Shown here in pieces: positions 1 to 11,736 of a stretch of DNA of 64,000 nucleotides. The number at the start of each line of letters is the position of its first letter. Position 1 is the first letter of the stretch. Both the position numbers and the translations under genes were made by a program. This DNA comes from Balanoglossus misakiensis (taxonomy: Eukaryota; Hemichordata), in assembly GCA_040954595.2 (NCBI GenBank), contig CM082594.2:1364001-1428000 (forward strand), given 5' to 3'. Under the pieces are notes generated by a model. That model worked only from the letters and a program-made list of their open reading frames with translations, did no database searches and had not been told where the DNA came from.

Positions 1-1413
1 CATGATTGGTTTTATTTGATTACTCCAGAAACATACAATACAGAGTCTGTGTGGTAAGTCTTGATATTGGGTTTTTAGATGCAGGCACGCCTGTTCAAAT
101 GAAATATGCTAATTACCTGGAGCAATGTGAAATTGATCAAAACTCAGAAACTCAACAACTGGTCAGATTGCTTTGAACATTTGTATGCATGTAGCTTATG
201 TCACGCCTGATATACTTTCAGCTAATATCGTGAATTGTATCTAGAATTTAGTATGCTATTTCCTATAGGTAATCTTTGTTAGTATTGTTTAAATTGTGGC
301 AAAATTTGTAATTTTTGGGAAATATAATTTTGTCATTTTTGGTCAAAAATCATTTTCTCTGAAACTCCATGTCAGGTCAGGTTGCATTTAAATTTTGGTT
401 TGCTTGTTCCATGAGGTAACCCAAGTAATGTTGTATATCATTTTGGTGAAATTTGCATATTTGTGGTCTTGAGGCAATTTTTGCAATTTTTATTCTTTGA
501 AACCGCATGTCAGATTGCTTTCAATTTTGGTAGGCATGTTCCTTTTGGTGATTGAAGTGAGATATTGTTGGATTTGTTGATATCTGAATTTTTGTGGTTG
601 AGGCAGTTTTTGTCATTGTTGAAGAAATGTTGTTTTCACTGAAAATACTCCGATTCCTGTGAAATTGTATTAGGTTACCTGGTAGGTCATATCTGCTTGG
701 CAATGTCACAGCGGTGTACACACCTATTTTTGTGTAATCCAAAGTGTCTAATAACCTAGCAAATATTTACTAGTAAATCATGTATGTTCTACTTCTTACA
801 AGGTTGAAGTATGTTGATGTCTGGGTTAAATGGGATTCTTCAGAAACATACAATACAGAGTCTGTGGTACAGTTCATGGTCACATTCAGAATTACCTAGT
901 CTATATCCAGCCGTGTTCTGTCCGCTTTGCTTCCAAAAGTATCGTCTAGTGTCATGCATGCCACTTGCCCAATAATCTGACACCCCTTGCTGGGAAATTT
1001 GATGTAACAAGTGTCCCTTAGTGAAGTTATTAACATAAACTGAACAATGTTGATTTGGCGTAAGATTATAGTGAAGGCAGGGCTTATTACATTGAAAATG
1101 CTATCCAGCCTTAATTACACATTATGAATATCCTTTGTCCAATCATCGGAAAAACAATGTACCATAGACTTGCATAGCACTTTGAAGGTGAATCGCAAGT
1201 GGTCACTTTAATTACATTACCTCAAGCAGTCTTTTACATGTAGCTATAATAAGACAAACATTCCCAGTGTAATTAACATCACTGTTGTTATTAGTATCTA
1301 TCTCCGATAAGTATCAAGTCTGCCTTATGTTATTTTAAGTCAATTGTCAGGTTCATGTACATATTTTACAACTTATCTATCTTGTCAAAAACTTTCGCAT
1401 GTACCTAATTCTA
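1..1413. repeat. Non-coding stretch with degenerate repeats
   Basis: I see no convincing exon here. A short phrase around 24-52 (cagaaacatacaatacagag and neighbours) recurs at about 838-866. Positions about 361-494 and 495-620 are a degenerate tandem pair of about 130 bp, both holding a gaaac..catgtcag core and a later gaggca-tttttg core. The small reading frames in this part show no family signature. Confidence 0.4.
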
Positions 1414-2605
1414 GGCTTACCAGTAGGGTTATAGATACAGTGTATTATATTAACATGCATTAATGTGAAACTAAATGTTGATGGTTAATTAAAGACCCCC
1501 TTGAGCTATGGTAACCTCATTAAATATGTGCATATCTTATTCTAGTGGATGTGGTAACCTGGACATGGACAACTTCGGGGTCAAAATCTTTTGACAAACT
1601 TTTGGGTGATCTTGGGTAAACTTTGACCTACATTCCTATATCTTGGCATCCGGCACAGATACATCCTTGACACTTGGAGTGATGGAACTATGTAATGGAA
1701 TATTATGTCTTGCCTCATTAATTATGTACATACCTAATGCCAGCCTAACCAATAGGGCTGGAAGTCTGCCTTTTTTTGGACATGATAAATTTGAGATCAA
1801 CATTTTTCTACAGCAGCCAGCCTTCTCTTAAAAAGAATGGACAATATAAAGGCTTTGCTGGTATACTGAACTTTTGACTCCCTCCCTGAGACTGTGTGCC
1901 AATGACGGGATAGCCTACTCAGCGTTGGGTAGATCCTAAGAAGGCCTCAGCCAGGCATCAGATACAAAAAGCGGAAATCCAAGCTTTAATGGTGGGTTAC
2001 ATCGTTAACTTCCCTGCAGAGCTGATTTCTCAGACTGTGAGCCAATGGCGGGTAAAGCCCCTAGGTAGGGGCCACCTAAGACAGGCCGGTCATGCTTTAG
2101 TCACAAAGAAGGGCAAGTTCAGTCATACCATAACTTTGTCTGCTGTATATGCTTCATAATGATTGCATGGTATTTTGAGAATACATTGTCTTAAGGCAGT
2201 GTGACCAGCTAAAAAGTACTGGCAAACACAGCCAATGTGTAATAAAAAACATCTCATGTGGCTAAATAAAAGACATAAAACACAGCAAAAGCACTGTGAC
2301 TAGCTGAGACATAATACTCCATTATGCATTTCCATCACTCCAAGTGTCAAGGTTGCATCTGCTCTGGATGCCAAGATATAGTAATGTTGGTCAAGGTTTA
2401 CCCAAAGTCACCCAAAGTTTTGTCAAACAATTTTGACCCCAATGTTGTCCATGTTTAGGTTTCTCCCTCCACTGGATAGCCTACAATTAGATATGCAAAT
2501 ATTTAATGACGTTACTATAGATTATGGCGGTCCTAAATTAACCATGAAATTATAGTTTCATGTTAATTCTTGTCATTACAAAACACTGTATCTATAACCC
2601 TTCTG
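1414..2605. mobile_element. Inverted-repeat (MITE or foldback-like) element
   Basis: The left arm (about 1414-1715) is matched in reverse complement by about 2305-2605. Shared landmarks are the ggttatagatacagtgt outer segment, a gacaaac/ttttgggtga segment and a cttgacacttggagtgatgg inner segment. The arms are diverged but co-linear for about 300 bp. The roughly 590-bp centre holds no recognisable protein and has two loosely similar GC-richer blocks (about 1885-1960 and 2030-2090). Exact ends and target-site duplications were not resolved. Confidence 0.65.
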
Positions 2606-3031
2606 GAAGCCATACTTTGTTTCATGCTACCCAATATGTGAAAGTAGGTAAAAAATCAGCCAAGGTTATTTGAAATTTTGCTGAAAAAAATCCGGTCCCT
2701 GACATTTGGTAAAGGGGTCAAGACACTTGGCAACAAATTTTTGTCCCAGATTACAACATATTCATAAAAAACTCAGGGAAAGAAGGAAGTTTTTCACAGC
2801 TTTGGTGCTTCAAATAGTAGAGAGGTTCCCAAGTTATTTCAATGAAACCTTAATGTCAACATTACATCGTTAGACTCAAACTCATCTGGCATAAAGCTGC
2901 TAGTTAAAGCCCTAAGGGTTGTGCCACTTTTTCATTATTTTCATCTAAGATTTGTCAATCTAAATAAGCTTACTGCTTGGTATACATCTACATGAACATC
3001 TTGTTGACAGACGATTGTGGCTGTAATTTAA
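2606..3031. other. Non-coding gap before piggyBac relic
   Basis: AT-rich sequence with no exon or repeat that I can recognise. It ends in a TTAA at 3028-3031, which directly abuts the terminus of the piggyBac relic. Confidence 0.5.
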
Positions 3032-3828
3032 CCCTAACGCTGTCGAGTCCGTAGCAGAGCGCCCGATTTCCGGTGTGGGTAGAAGTCGAACGTTGGCGAG
3101 TGATGAATGACCTAATCGGTATGAATCGATATGATTCGCCGACCCGCTGGAGTCTCTAGGCGTTTGCGTGCGCTTCGCTATAACGGGTTGTCTTTGAACT
3201 ACCGTTTTGAGGGCAATATCTGTTAGGACAGGAAAGTCTCGACAGGGTTATTTGCCTTGAACTACAAAGAGCACACTATCTATAGAGGCAAATTCCGCCG
3301 GTCACCCCCGACCCTGGGGAGACCGTTTTTTTATGTGTCCGCAAAAACGTACTTGACAGCGATGCATAGTTTTCCATAGCAGACGGTTCCACAACGACAT
3401 AGGGTATCGACCTTTTCGATGGCAAGACGTGTCGGACGCACTCGTGGGTGCCTGTTTAGGAGAGTGCGTTTTGGGATCGACTCGGGAAAACATGACGATT
3501 TTTGCCGATGGTGCGAACCGATGACCGACGTCTTGGCGTGCGTGCGTCGCAGGCCATATCTTTCGCGACCGACTCGTAGCCTACAATTACTCGTGAAAGA
3601 AAACTTGGTACGGACAGGCTTTGACGGGACTTGGCTTGCGTAGCCAGCGACACAAGTGTGTAAAAAGCGACTGGGTGTGCATTTTGACGTAACAGCCGAC
3701 GATGTTGACCGACTCGTCGTTTACACCCCGGTTCGCGACACATTGGATCGGACAGGTTTTGACGGGACTTGGCTTTGCGTAGCCAGCGGCACAAGTGTGT
3801 AAAAAGCGACTGGGTGTGCATTTTGACG
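3032..3828 (-). mobile_element. piggyBac relic, terminal fragment
   Basis: About 800 bp that match, in reverse complement, the right end of the complete piggyBac copies (about 45840-46634). The fragment begins with CCCTAACGCTG directly after TTAA (3028-3031), so this terminus is intact. It carries about two copies of the ~139-bp subterminal repeat, against four in the complete copies. The match stops where the foldback element begins. A second scrap of the same family lies at 7647-7765. Confidence 0.85.
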
Positions 3829-6800
3829 AAAGGCTATCATATACTGAGTAAAATTCACTTTGTTTGCCATCTGGGCACCGGGGCGTTTTCGAGTTATTGG
3901 CTTCTAAATTATATTGGGTAACGTATGTAGGAAAGCCTAAAAGTGCGTATAAATTGACGTAGGGGGGTAAATTAGTCTTGTAAAATGCTGTCTCTCTGAA
4001 CGTATACCTCGAACAACAGGGATGTATTTGGTATCAAAAGAAAGCTTAATAAACAAGCTTTCCATTAATTACAAAATAAAAGTGATATGAATAATCATGA
4101 CATCATAGTGACGTCATAAGTCAAAATACCCTTACGAAAATGGTGTTATGTTCACCTATAAATGTGAGGTTTTGCAAAACATGTCTCTGTGCAATTGTAC
4201 TGATGAAAACTGATGAAAACTGTGATGTGTTTGGTATCAACAGAAAGCTGATTGAGTAAAGTATCTAATTATTGCAAAAAATTGATATAATAATCAATTA
4301 CGTCATCATTACGTCATACTTCCAAGTACCCTTACCAATTAGTGACTATGATGACAAGTTATTACCCTAGGAGATAGGTGCCTTTAAATAAAAAAAATTG
4401 GTAAGGAAGGTTTGTGAAGTCCATTCTATGTAAAAAATGGTGCTGATTCCAAAAAAGTCAGTCTTATTGACCCCACCCAAGAAAAAATTGCCATTTTAGC
4501 ACTTTTTATCCCAAAAAATGTCATTTTTAGAAAACACTAAAAACACACTGTTTTCATCACATTCGAAGATCTGATGACATATGATATGCCTATTCTATGT
4601 AAAATTCGGTTGATATTACGAAAAAAGCAGTCTGACTGACCCCAAACGAGACAGAATTGCCTTTTTGACCATTTTTTGCCCAAAAAAGTCATTTTTAGAC
4701 AAAACTTAAAACACACTCTACTCTTCATATTGATTGATTTGATGATATATGGAAAGTCAATTCTATGTGTAAAGTGGTGACTATAAAACATAAAGCAGTC
4801 TTTTTTGACCCCAATCAATACAAAAATGCCATTTTTGGCCACATTTTTGAGGTCAAAAAGGTCATTTTTACAAAAAAAAACTAAAAACAAACTGTTTTCT
4901 TCATATTCAGAGATCTGATTATGTATGAAAAGTCCATTCTATGTAAAAAAAAATCTGATTGACCCCATTCTAGTCAAAATTGCGTTTTTGGCAATTTATT
5001 GCCTAAAAAGACCTACTGAAGACAAATTTATCATTTTAAACATTTTCTAGAGAAAAAAATGTTTGCATTTGGAGATAGCCCAAATTGAACTCATAATGAT
5101 GATGAAACAGCGTCGAGAGTAAAAGAAGTTATAAGTATTGAACCAAAGTCGCATCGATGAATCTAAACACGTCGCCCAGGACCAAGCATTAAACATGATA
5201 CAGGCGACAAAAAGACAGGCACTGCACATGGCAAAGTCCCAAATATTCACTTAGAGCATCTCCAAATTGAAACGTCAAGGAATTTAAGAGTTTTTAGTAT
5301 ATTTATTAGGTTTAAACCCACATTTTCCCTGTTGTGTGCTAGTTCAGGGGCCAGTTTTAGCTCTATTGAGTATTTAGCATCGTGGGATTGCACCCCTGTC
5401 CAATCAAAATGACGGAGGTATCATGATATAATATAATTTCTGATTTTGTATTCCGAACGAAGAGGATAAATGTCAACAATCTATCCGGAGCTGGTATAGA
5501 TGTACATAAAAAAATTTATACCATGTATAACCGACTTATAGTATACAGTGTGAATACATGGATCGTCTCGTTTTATTGTTGAGTTCCATTTTAGGCTAAA
5601 TGTGCCAAATTGTGGCAACTCTGCCTTTCAATATCATCAATTCAACTGATATCATATGGTATGACATTTTAAATATGCAAATATAACATCAAAACTCAAA
5701 AGGCAAAAAACACCAATTATTTTGTTTTCTGAAAAAGACAATTGTTGACTAGAAGATGGCTTAGTGGCAATTTTGTATTGAGTGGGGTCTTAATAAGACT
5801 GTTGTGTTGGTATCAGCATATTTTTTGCAAAAAATGGACTTTCCATTCATAATCAAACATTTAAATACGAAGAAAACAGCTTGTTTTCATTTTTTCTTGA
5901 AATGACCTTTTTGACAAAAATGGCCAAAATGACAATTTTGTAGGGCTGAAAAGTATTATTTTTGGAATCGGCTCCCTTTCAACAAAAATGGACCTTCTCC
6001 GTACATCATAAGATCTCTGAAAATAAAGAAAGAAGTTTCAAACAGTTACCTTTTTGAGTAAAGTGGCCAAAATGGCATTTTTTCCCTCTGTGGAGTCAGT
6101 AAGAGTGCTTTTTTGGAAAAATCGCTACTTTTAAGATAGAATGGACTTTTATTTATTATTAGTTGCAAACATTGTTTTCTCTAGAAAATGTTTAAAATGA
6201 TAAATTTGTCTTAAGTAGGTCTTTTTAGGCAATAAATTGCCAAAAACACAATTTTGACTAGAATGGGGTCAATCAGATTTTTTTTTTACATAGAATGGAC
6301 TTTTCATACATAATCAGATCTCTGAATATGAAGAAAACAGTTTGTTTTTAGTTTTTTTTTTGTAAAAATGACCTTTTTGACCTCAAAAATGTGGCCAAAA
6401 ATGGCATTTTTGTATTGATTGGGGTCAAAAAGACTGCTTTATGTTTTATAGTCACCACTTTACACATAGAATTGACTTTCCATATATCATCAAATCAATC
6501 AATATGAAGAGTAGAGTGTGTTTTTAGTGTTTTCTAAAAATGACCTTTTTTGGGTTAAAAAGGGCCAAAATGGCAATTTTTTCTTGGGTGGGGTCAGTCA
6601 GACTGCTTTTTTTCGTAATATCAACCAAATTTTACATAGAATAGGCATATCATATGTCATCAGATCTTCCAATGTGACGAAAACAGTGTGTTTTTAGTGT
6701 TTTCTAAAAATGACCTTTTTTGGGTTAAAAAGTGCCAAAATGGCATTTTTTTCTTGGGTGGGGTCAGTCAGACTGCTTTTTTCGTAATATCAACCAAATT

Positions 6801-7577
6801 TTACATAGAATAGGCATATCATATGTCATCAGATCTTCGAATGTGACGAAAACAGTGTGTTTTTAGTGTTTTCTAAAAATGACCTTTTTTGGGTTAAAAA
6901 GTGCCAAAATGGCAATTTTTTCTTGGGTGGGGTCAATAAGACTGACTTTTTTGGAATCAGCACCATTTTTTACACAGAATGGACTTCACAAACCTTCCTT
7001 ACCAATTTTTTTTATTTAAAGGCACCTATCTCCTAGGGTAATAACTTGTCATCATAGTCACTAATTGGTAAGGGTACTTGGAAGTATGACGTAATGATGA
7101 CGTAATTGATTATTATATCAATTTTTTGCAATAATTAGATACTTTACTCAATCAGCTTTCTGTTGATACCAAACACATCACAGTTTTCATCAGTTTTCAT
7201 CAGTACAATTGCACAGAGACATGTTTTGCAAAACCTCACATTTATAGGTGAACATAACACCATTTTCGTAAGGGTATTTTGACTTATGACGTCACTATGA
7301 TGTCATGATTATTCATATCACTTTTATTTTGTAATTAATGGAAAGCTTGTTTATTAAGCTTTCTTTTGATACCAAATACATCCCTGTTGTTCGAGGTATA
7401 CGTTCAGAGAGACAGCATTTTACAAGACTAATTTACCCCCCTACGTCAATTTATACGCACTTTTAGGCTTTCCTACATACGTTACCCAATATAATTTAGA
7501 AGCCAATAACTCGAAAACGCCCCGGTGCCCAGATGGCAAACAAAGTGAATTTTACTCAGTATATGATAGGCTTTCAG
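3829..7577. mobile_element. Foldback element, 3.75 kb, giant inverted repeats
   Basis: The left arm, about 3829-5054, is matched almost base for base in reverse complement by about 6177-7577, with a spacer of about 1.1 kb. Both outer ends read GAAAG(G/C)CTATCATATACTG inwards. Within the arms are diverged tandem units of about 170 bp, marked by a tttttagtgttttctaaaaatgac phrase near 6516, 6686 and 6855. The right arm has one more unit, which accounts for its extra ~175 bp. Long arms made of tandem units fit foldback-type transposons. No transposase is visible, so the element is non-autonomous. It sits inside a piggyBac relic. Confidence 0.8.
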
Positions 7578-7595
7578 AAAAACATTGTCTCGAAA

Positions 7596-7621
7596 ATTCC
7601 CCCGGGGGGGGGGGGGGGGGG
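7596..7621 (+). repeat. C/G homopolymer run
   Basis: A few C then an unbroken run of about 19 G, between the foldback element and the piggyBac ORF1 scrap. Runs like this are error-prone in sequencing and in assembly. Confidence 0.8.
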
Positions 7622-7646
7622 GAGGTAAACCCCTACTGGCTCATGG

Positions 7647-7765
7647 TCTATAAGCGCAAGTCCGATCGACCCGTTGTCGACTCGGACGGTGAGACAGAAG
7701 CTCCACCCAGGAGTGATGAGGTGACTGCGAAGGCGGGCGACCAGCAAGTACCCCGACAGAAGATC
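7647..7765 (+). pseudogene. piggyBac ORF1 fragment
   Basis: About 120 bp match, in reverse complement, the N-terminal charged-repeat ORF of the complete piggyBac copies (region about 44577-44700), including the segment that encodes KRKSDRPVVDSDGETEAPPR. The coding strand here is +. Similarity starts at about 7647 and is lost after about 7765. This is a broken scrap with no independent function expected. Together with 3032-3828 it shows that the relic lay inverted relative to the copies at 41-55 kb. Confidence 0.8.
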
Positions 7766-8460
7766 GTTACCAAACCAGAGTATGCGTTTTAGATTAGATA
7801 GAAACCTAATGTCTGGCTTTTCAATTTTCAAAAGTCGGTCGAACATTCGAGATATTATCGATCGAAAAGTGTCACTCGTCCTGGGGACGTGCGTTACCGA
7901 CGTAAAATGGCGTTTGGGCGATGTCGCAAATTTCTCTCTGAAAGGTATACATAGGACATACTGTTTCATGAAAAAAAAATCATAGCAAATATAACAGTGA
8001 TGCACATGAACAACGTCCACCATGACTGGGAGGAGCTGAGCTGAGCTCACGCATAGTTTCATACACATACACAACCCGGCGATCGAACACGGCACTTCCG
8101 GTCACCAGATTCGCAATGGTTTTGTATACGGATTTGTTGTATTTTTCCGTTTTTTATTCATGATTAATCCAACACTTTTCAAGACACATTCTAAGCAAAA
8201 ATGAAAATTATTGACTACACTTCGATGGCACTCTCTGCTCCGTAGAACAAAGTGTCCCCCCTGTCCCCCCTTTTTGGTAACGCACGTCGCCAGACTCCAT
8301 GAGAGCGATTGCATACCCTTCCTTACATCAGTACATGCACTGTATACGAACGCGTCTGTCCTGGCTAGCAACGGAGTCGTACGATCGTCTGCCGCGCGCG
8401 CTGGGCCGGGCGCGTGCGCGCGTGCGGTTGTAGATTGCTCCATCACTTCCGCGGAACGCG
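7766..8460. other. Mixed non-coding sequence, GC-rich at its end
   Basis: Short overlapping reading frames on both strands show no domain. From about 8330 the sequence becomes GC-rich with many CpG, which could be a transposon end or promoter. A weak match between ctagtgcg..cg here and the reverse complement of about 15345-15361 makes it a candidate end of the ISL2EU-type element. This is unproven. Confidence 0.3.
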
Positions 8461-8532
8461 GCGCTAGTGCGTTCGCTCGCATATTTTGCAAGTCCGGCGC
8501 TAGTGCGTTCGCTCGCATATTTTGCAAGTCCA
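8461..8532 (+). repeat. 36-bp tandem duplication
   Basis: Two near-identical 36-bp units (8461-8496 and 8497-8532), each starting gcgctagtgcgttcgctcgc and ending in a ttgcaagtcc phrase. Confidence 0.9.
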
Positions 8533-8810
8533 GCTGTAGCTAGGCCGTTCGTGAGTGTAGTTCTCGTTCACATAAAAAAAAACACGAAATAATTTATTGT
8601 GTGTTCGTTTAGGCCTATGCTAAATTATCCATACACTTTATTGTTCCATGACGCCCGTGGTCTAGCTAGCCCCACACCCTCTAGCGAATGAAGTAAATAA
8701 ACATCATGAAAGAGATAGTGTTGGTCCCCCCCCCCACGCATTAGTACATACAAGGTAGCGAATTTTTGTGTTACATGTATCAGCAAAAAGCCCTACTTGT
8801 TGTCATCTAA

Positions 8811-8991
8811 ATGGTTTCTGCGTGCATAAATTATAGAGCTGACATCAATGGTTTCTGCGTGCATAAATTATAGAGCTGACATCAATGGTTTCTGCGTGCA
8901 TAAATTATAGAGCTGACATCAATGGTTTCTGCGTGCATAAATTATAGAGCTGACATTAATGGTTTCTGCGTGCATAAATTATAGAGCTGAC
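8811..8991 (+). repeat. 37-bp minisatellite, five units
   Basis: Five copies of a 37-bp unit starting atggtttctgcgtgcataaa at 8811, 8848, 8885, 8922 and 8959, the last truncated. Units are identical except for one C/T change near 8956. There are no unique spacers, so this is a minisatellite. Confidence 0.95.
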
Positions 8992-9271
8992 ACGTGCCCA
9001 ATCCAGTTTGTGGTTCGGGTTACCGCACGTACGTAGGCCTACATCACTGTACGATACTGCTACAGCATGTAAAGCGCCTACAGATCGGAGTCCTAGCCTC
9101 GCCCGTTCTGTTTTCTTTCAATGTTTTTTTTTTTTTTTTTGCGTGCATGTCACACAAAAGTTACATAATCTTTGTGTGCATGCATCACAGTTTTACAAGA
9201 AGCTTACAATTAAACGATGGTCAATAAATATTAGCTCATGATATTTTTATCTGACTGTATTTTCATTTTGG

Positions 9272-11448
9272 ATGTACAGAACTACCTCTGATGCGAGATT
9301 GCTGGTTAACCCTGACAGTGTAAAGGAATGGACAGATGATCTGAACCTTTTACCAGATGTTGAACTTCCAAGGGTTATTATGTTTTTATTTTCCAATGGG
9401 TGGTCTAAGTCAATGATCAATAATTACAAATTATCAGATGGATGGAAACTACATAATGATGGCCATGTCAATAAAGTAAGTTTCTACTTGTATCTTGTTT
9501 TCCCATTTTTGCTTGAATCTCAGAATGTATATAGAAAAATAGTTTGAGTACAGTTTGCTTTACATGTAAATGCTTGTACACTATAGTTGTAGTGAATCTC
9601 CTGTGTGGGCTCATTGGCTTTGAGTCCCTTGTGCACACATCAAGCAATGATGATAGCCTGACGAATTCTTTGCTTCATATGATCATTGATGTGTAGGAAT
9701 AATGTAGAACATTATATATGGGTTAACCCACATTGCTAGCGCTGAGCTGGACCCAGTTTTAATCCAAGTTCTTATATGCATTGCATCATAATTTGACCAA
9801 CTTTTTTTTCCTTCTTGACAACTTCACTTGTGTTAGGTACAAATGTACAAGATCGATGACAGATTTATATATGTAAGAGGAGTGTGTGTCAGAGAAACTG
9901 AACAACAAGCTCTGTACAAGTTATGGGTGATTTTAGAGGAAGCAAATATCATGTCGTCATCTTGTGAATGCCCTGCGTAAGTAGCAACTAAATACAATTT
10001 CACACATTTATAACCAAAGTACGAATATGATGCATCCCGGTAATCATTTTTTTTTCAAACTTACTATCAGGCAATATCATTTTATAGACAGTTAGCTGAA
10101 TCAATTCATTGATGAAAACTGCATTTCTTGTCACAGGGATGACCAGGCGTGCAAACATGTTGCCGCCATGTTGTTTGGCTTATGGTCGTTTGGCGAGCGA
10201 CACCAGGACAGAAACACTAGCACTGTGGTTGGGACTGATGTCCAGTGTCAATGGGACCGCCCCAAAAAGTCTGTGGTACCACAGCTCCTGGACGACATCG
10301 ATGTTAGAAAAAAGAGGAGCTCTCAACTGACACAACCAACAGTTAGCATGTACAAGCCTGCAACAATGCCAGATGACCTTGAAAAAAAGGTAAGAATTAG
10401 GACCATGTAGCACCACGCCAGTCATATGAGCCTGGCATGAGTAGTTGTTACACATATGATTTACATTGCATGGCCTGTATTTCCCATGATGCCCGGTGAT
10501 GATCAAGCCTCGCTTCTGTAGTTTTGCTGACTCGTGTTGTGCATGCATTAAAGTTGTTCTTTGAGTCAACCTGTTGTGTACTTCACTGATGGACCCGACA
10601 CTACAGACAACATATTTATATTTTGTTTCAGATGGAAACGTGTGTGTGAAATAGATTCACTTGCCAGCCGCTACTTGTCAGACAGTGACTCTGAAAGTGA
10701 TGACGCTCATTTACCAACATTTACAGAAATTTGCAGGAAACATAAATTAAATGGGGGGATTGAATCACTTGCGTCAGAATATACCCAGGATCTATGTAAT
10801 TTAATTGAGGAAAGCACCAGGGGTCAAGCAACCAATCAAGGGTGGGTTAATCAGAGGGTTGGGAGAATTACCGCCAGTTTAGCTTATAAAATTGTTCATG
10901 TTAAAAATCAATCATCCAATCATTCAATTCTTAAATCCATTCTTAATTGTAATCACTTCTCAGGAAATTTTCACACTGAATATGGCATAGAAAAAGAAAA
11001 TGTTGCTAGAAGTTTATATTTTATAGAAAATGAAAAAACGCATAAAAATTTTAAAATAAGGGAAACAGGGTTATTTGTTGACCCAGGTCAACCACATTTT
11101 GGGGCAAGCCCAGATGGCATGGTTGAATGTCAGTGTCATGGGAGGGGGGTAATAGAAATTAAATGCCCAAGCACTGGTGCCGAGTGTGATTTACAAGAAT
11201 ACGTGAAACTGAAAAATAATGTCAGCATGGACCAAAACAAAAATATTCATCTCGAATCTGGTCCATGGCTGACCCAAATTCAAATGCAGATGGCAATAGC
11301 CAGGGTGGAATACTGTGATTTTGTTTTGTATTTAGGAAAGCATCCATATGTTCATGTAGAGAGAATATACCGTGATAAAGAATTCTGGGATTTGTTAAGC
11401 ACCAGATTGACAGATATATTCCTTTCTTGGGTGTTTCCAAACATTTAA
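9272..11448 (+). CDS. SWIM zinc finger / YqaJ-like nuclease protein
   Basis: Four exons are supported by GT-AG sites: 9272 (ATG; or acceptor at about 9279) to 9475, 9837-9976, 10137-10389 and about 10632-11448. Exons 2 and 3 form a SWIM zinc finger, CEC at the end of exon 2 and CKH at the start of exon 3, spaced as in the family. Exon 4 carries a YqaJ/lambda-exonuclease-like PD-(D/E)XK nuclease: GIEKENVAR, GASPDGMV (acidic Asp), IEIKCP (E-x-K) and QIQMQMA helix. The likely role is DNA end processing during transposition; the activity is inferred. Joins 1-2 and 2-3 keep phase. Join 3-4 does not: exon 3 ends in phase 0 but exon 4 is open only in the frame that needs two preceding bases, so a 1-nt error in the A7 tract at 10382-10388 is likely. 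An upstream exon may be missing. Confidence 0.75.
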
Positions 11449-11500
11449 AGAGAAATTTGTTGCCACTGTAAATTTTTGAGTGTTGTGTTTTGAATCCGGT

Positions 11501-11506
11501 AATAAA
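11501..11506 (+). terminator. Poly(A) signal of SWIM/YqaJ gene
   Basis: AATAAA about 53 bp after the stop codon of the YqaJ exon. A tttatt at 11674-11679, which is AATAAA on the - strand, lies about 58 bp past the stop of the converging transposase gene. Confidence 0.55.
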
Positions 11507-11736
11507 TAACAGTTTTACCCCACATGAATTATGACATTCATTTCTCTGAGTGGTTTCTGGGGAAAAAGACAGCAATACAATCTTTTCCATGAGAAAATTT
11601 ATTTTAGGGGACAATTATGCTGTAAATGAAAAAAAGAAAAAGCGCAAAACAATAATTTTCTTGATATATTATATTTATTTGCATTTCTGTCATTTTGTTG
11701 CACCAGAATTGCGAATGTTAATTCTTCACAAGTGGT

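Noticed and set aside
1860-2095. Possible tRNA-derived SINE (gagactgtg.gccaatg.cggg blocks)
   Set aside because: No A/B box promoter or tail could be recognised. The two blocks are only loosely similar to each other.
4537-4890. 117-codon - strand frame in the foldback arm
   Set aside because: Translation of the ~170-bp tandem units in the arm, low complexity (Phe/Lys), no motif.
8811-8991. Regular 37-bp repeats that look like a CRISPR array
   Set aside because: Units abut each other without unique spacers, and the window is eukaryotic. It is a minisatellite.
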